Shown one piece after another: positions 6,734 through 7,023 of a stretch of DNA of 7,023 bases (positions are counted from its first letter, which is position 1; each line of letters begins with the position of its first letter). Under the pieces are notes generated by a model that had not been told where the DNA came from, made no database searches, and saw nothing but the letters and a program-made list of their open reading frames with translations. Source of the stretch: Bacillota bacterium. GTDB taxonomy: Bacteria > Bacillota > Clostridia > Saccharofermentanales > Fastidiosipilaceae. The DNA lies in NCBI GenBank assembly GCA_023420715.1, contig JAEZVR010000120.1:1-7023 (forward strand), given 5' to 3'. The translations under genes were made by a program, and so were the position numbers.

Positions 6734-7023
6734 CTAGCCGTTTCCTTCTAGGTAAGCGACGACTTTTTTTAAGGTTTGAGCCCGATGTGAACAGGTATTT
6801 TTAAGGTCCAAAGGCATTTCTGCAGCTGTTTTGTCCGATCCATCCGGCAAAAAAATCGGATCGTATCCAAAACCGTTTTCTCCTCTTGGCTGATCCAAAA
6901 CCTTGCCAGCCCATTGGCTTGCAAAAATGGCTATTTCGCCTTCGGGCGATATCAGCGCCATGGCACAGACAAAGCGAGCCGTCCAATCTCTGTCTCTTAA
7001 ACACATCACCGAGCCCACGAGAC
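6734..7023 (-). CDS. rdgB: RdgB/HAM1-type XTP/dITP pyrophosphatase, C-terminal part (5' end beyond window)
   Basis: The frame runs from the right edge to TAG at 6734-6736, giving about 96 residues, roughly the C-terminal half of a family of about 200. These enzymes hydrolyse deaminated purine triphosphates such as XTP and dITP to monophosphate and pyrophosphate, keeping them out of DNA and RNA. Recognisable motifs are RDRDWTARFVCAMAL, the hallmark NGFGYDPIF, AAEM and the nucleotide-binding SHR near the end. Apparent in-frame starts inside the window (for example GTG at 7018) are internal codons, since the conserved family sequence continues upstream. It lies 57 bp upstream of alaS on the same strand and is probably cotranscribed with it. 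Confidence 0.92.
   Translation of the reverse strand, partial: LVGSVMCLRDRDWTARFVCAMALISPEGEIAIFASQWAGKVLDQPRGENGFGYDPIFLPDGSDKTAAEMPLDLKNTCSHRAQTLKKVVAYLEGNG

Noticed and set aside
6734..7018. GTG at 7018 as the true start of a small 94-residue protein
   Set aside because: Conserved RdgB family sequence begins well upstream of this point and the frame stays open to the window edge, so the gene is cut by the window.

Overview
The window looks like ordinary chromosomal DNA from an anaerobic, low- to mid-GC Bacillota. The evidence is strong GGAGG-type ribosome-binding sites ahead of alaS and the HIT gene, a Gram-positive-looking AlaS with a cysteine-rich insert, and a RACo-like ferredoxin/ASKHA protein of the kind found in corrinoid-using anaerobes. 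I cannot name the genus. I see no mobile element, CRISPR array, tRNA or rRNA.

Layout. From the left edge to 1346 on the minus strand runs one open frame with no stop, cut off by the window. It encodes porphobilinogen deaminase (HemC) fused directly to the start of uroporphyrinogen-III C-methyltransferase (CobA). A 51-bp divergent gap (1347-1397) holds two back-to-back TATAAT boxes around a small palindrome. On the plus strand, 1398-2969 encodes a 2Fe-2S/ASKHA protein resembling reductive activators of corrinoid proteins. One base after it comes a membrane-anchored thermonuclease-like protein (2971-3525). A strong hairpin with T-tracts on both strands (3532-3566) ends this unit and probably also the opposing one. 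The right half is a minus-strand set read right to left: the C-terminal part of an RdgB-type XTP/dITP pyrophosphatase (cut by the right edge), alaS, and a HIT-family hydrolase whose start codon overlaps the alaS stop.

How the genes may work together. HemC and CobA make uroporphyrinogen III's precursor and then precorrin-2, the branch point to siroheme and cobalamin. The divergent RACo-like protein would reduce corrinoid cofactors made by, or salvaged alongside, that pathway, so the left third may be a corrinoid/tetrapyrrole locus. This link is inferred from gene position. The right half combines translation (AlaS) with two clean-up enzymes for nucleotides or aminoacyl-nucleotides (RdgB, HIT). 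The most noteworthy items are the HemC-CobA fusion with a divergent HemC domain, the nearly leaderless divergent promoters, and the translationally coupled alaS-HIT pair. I found no convincing wholly new system.
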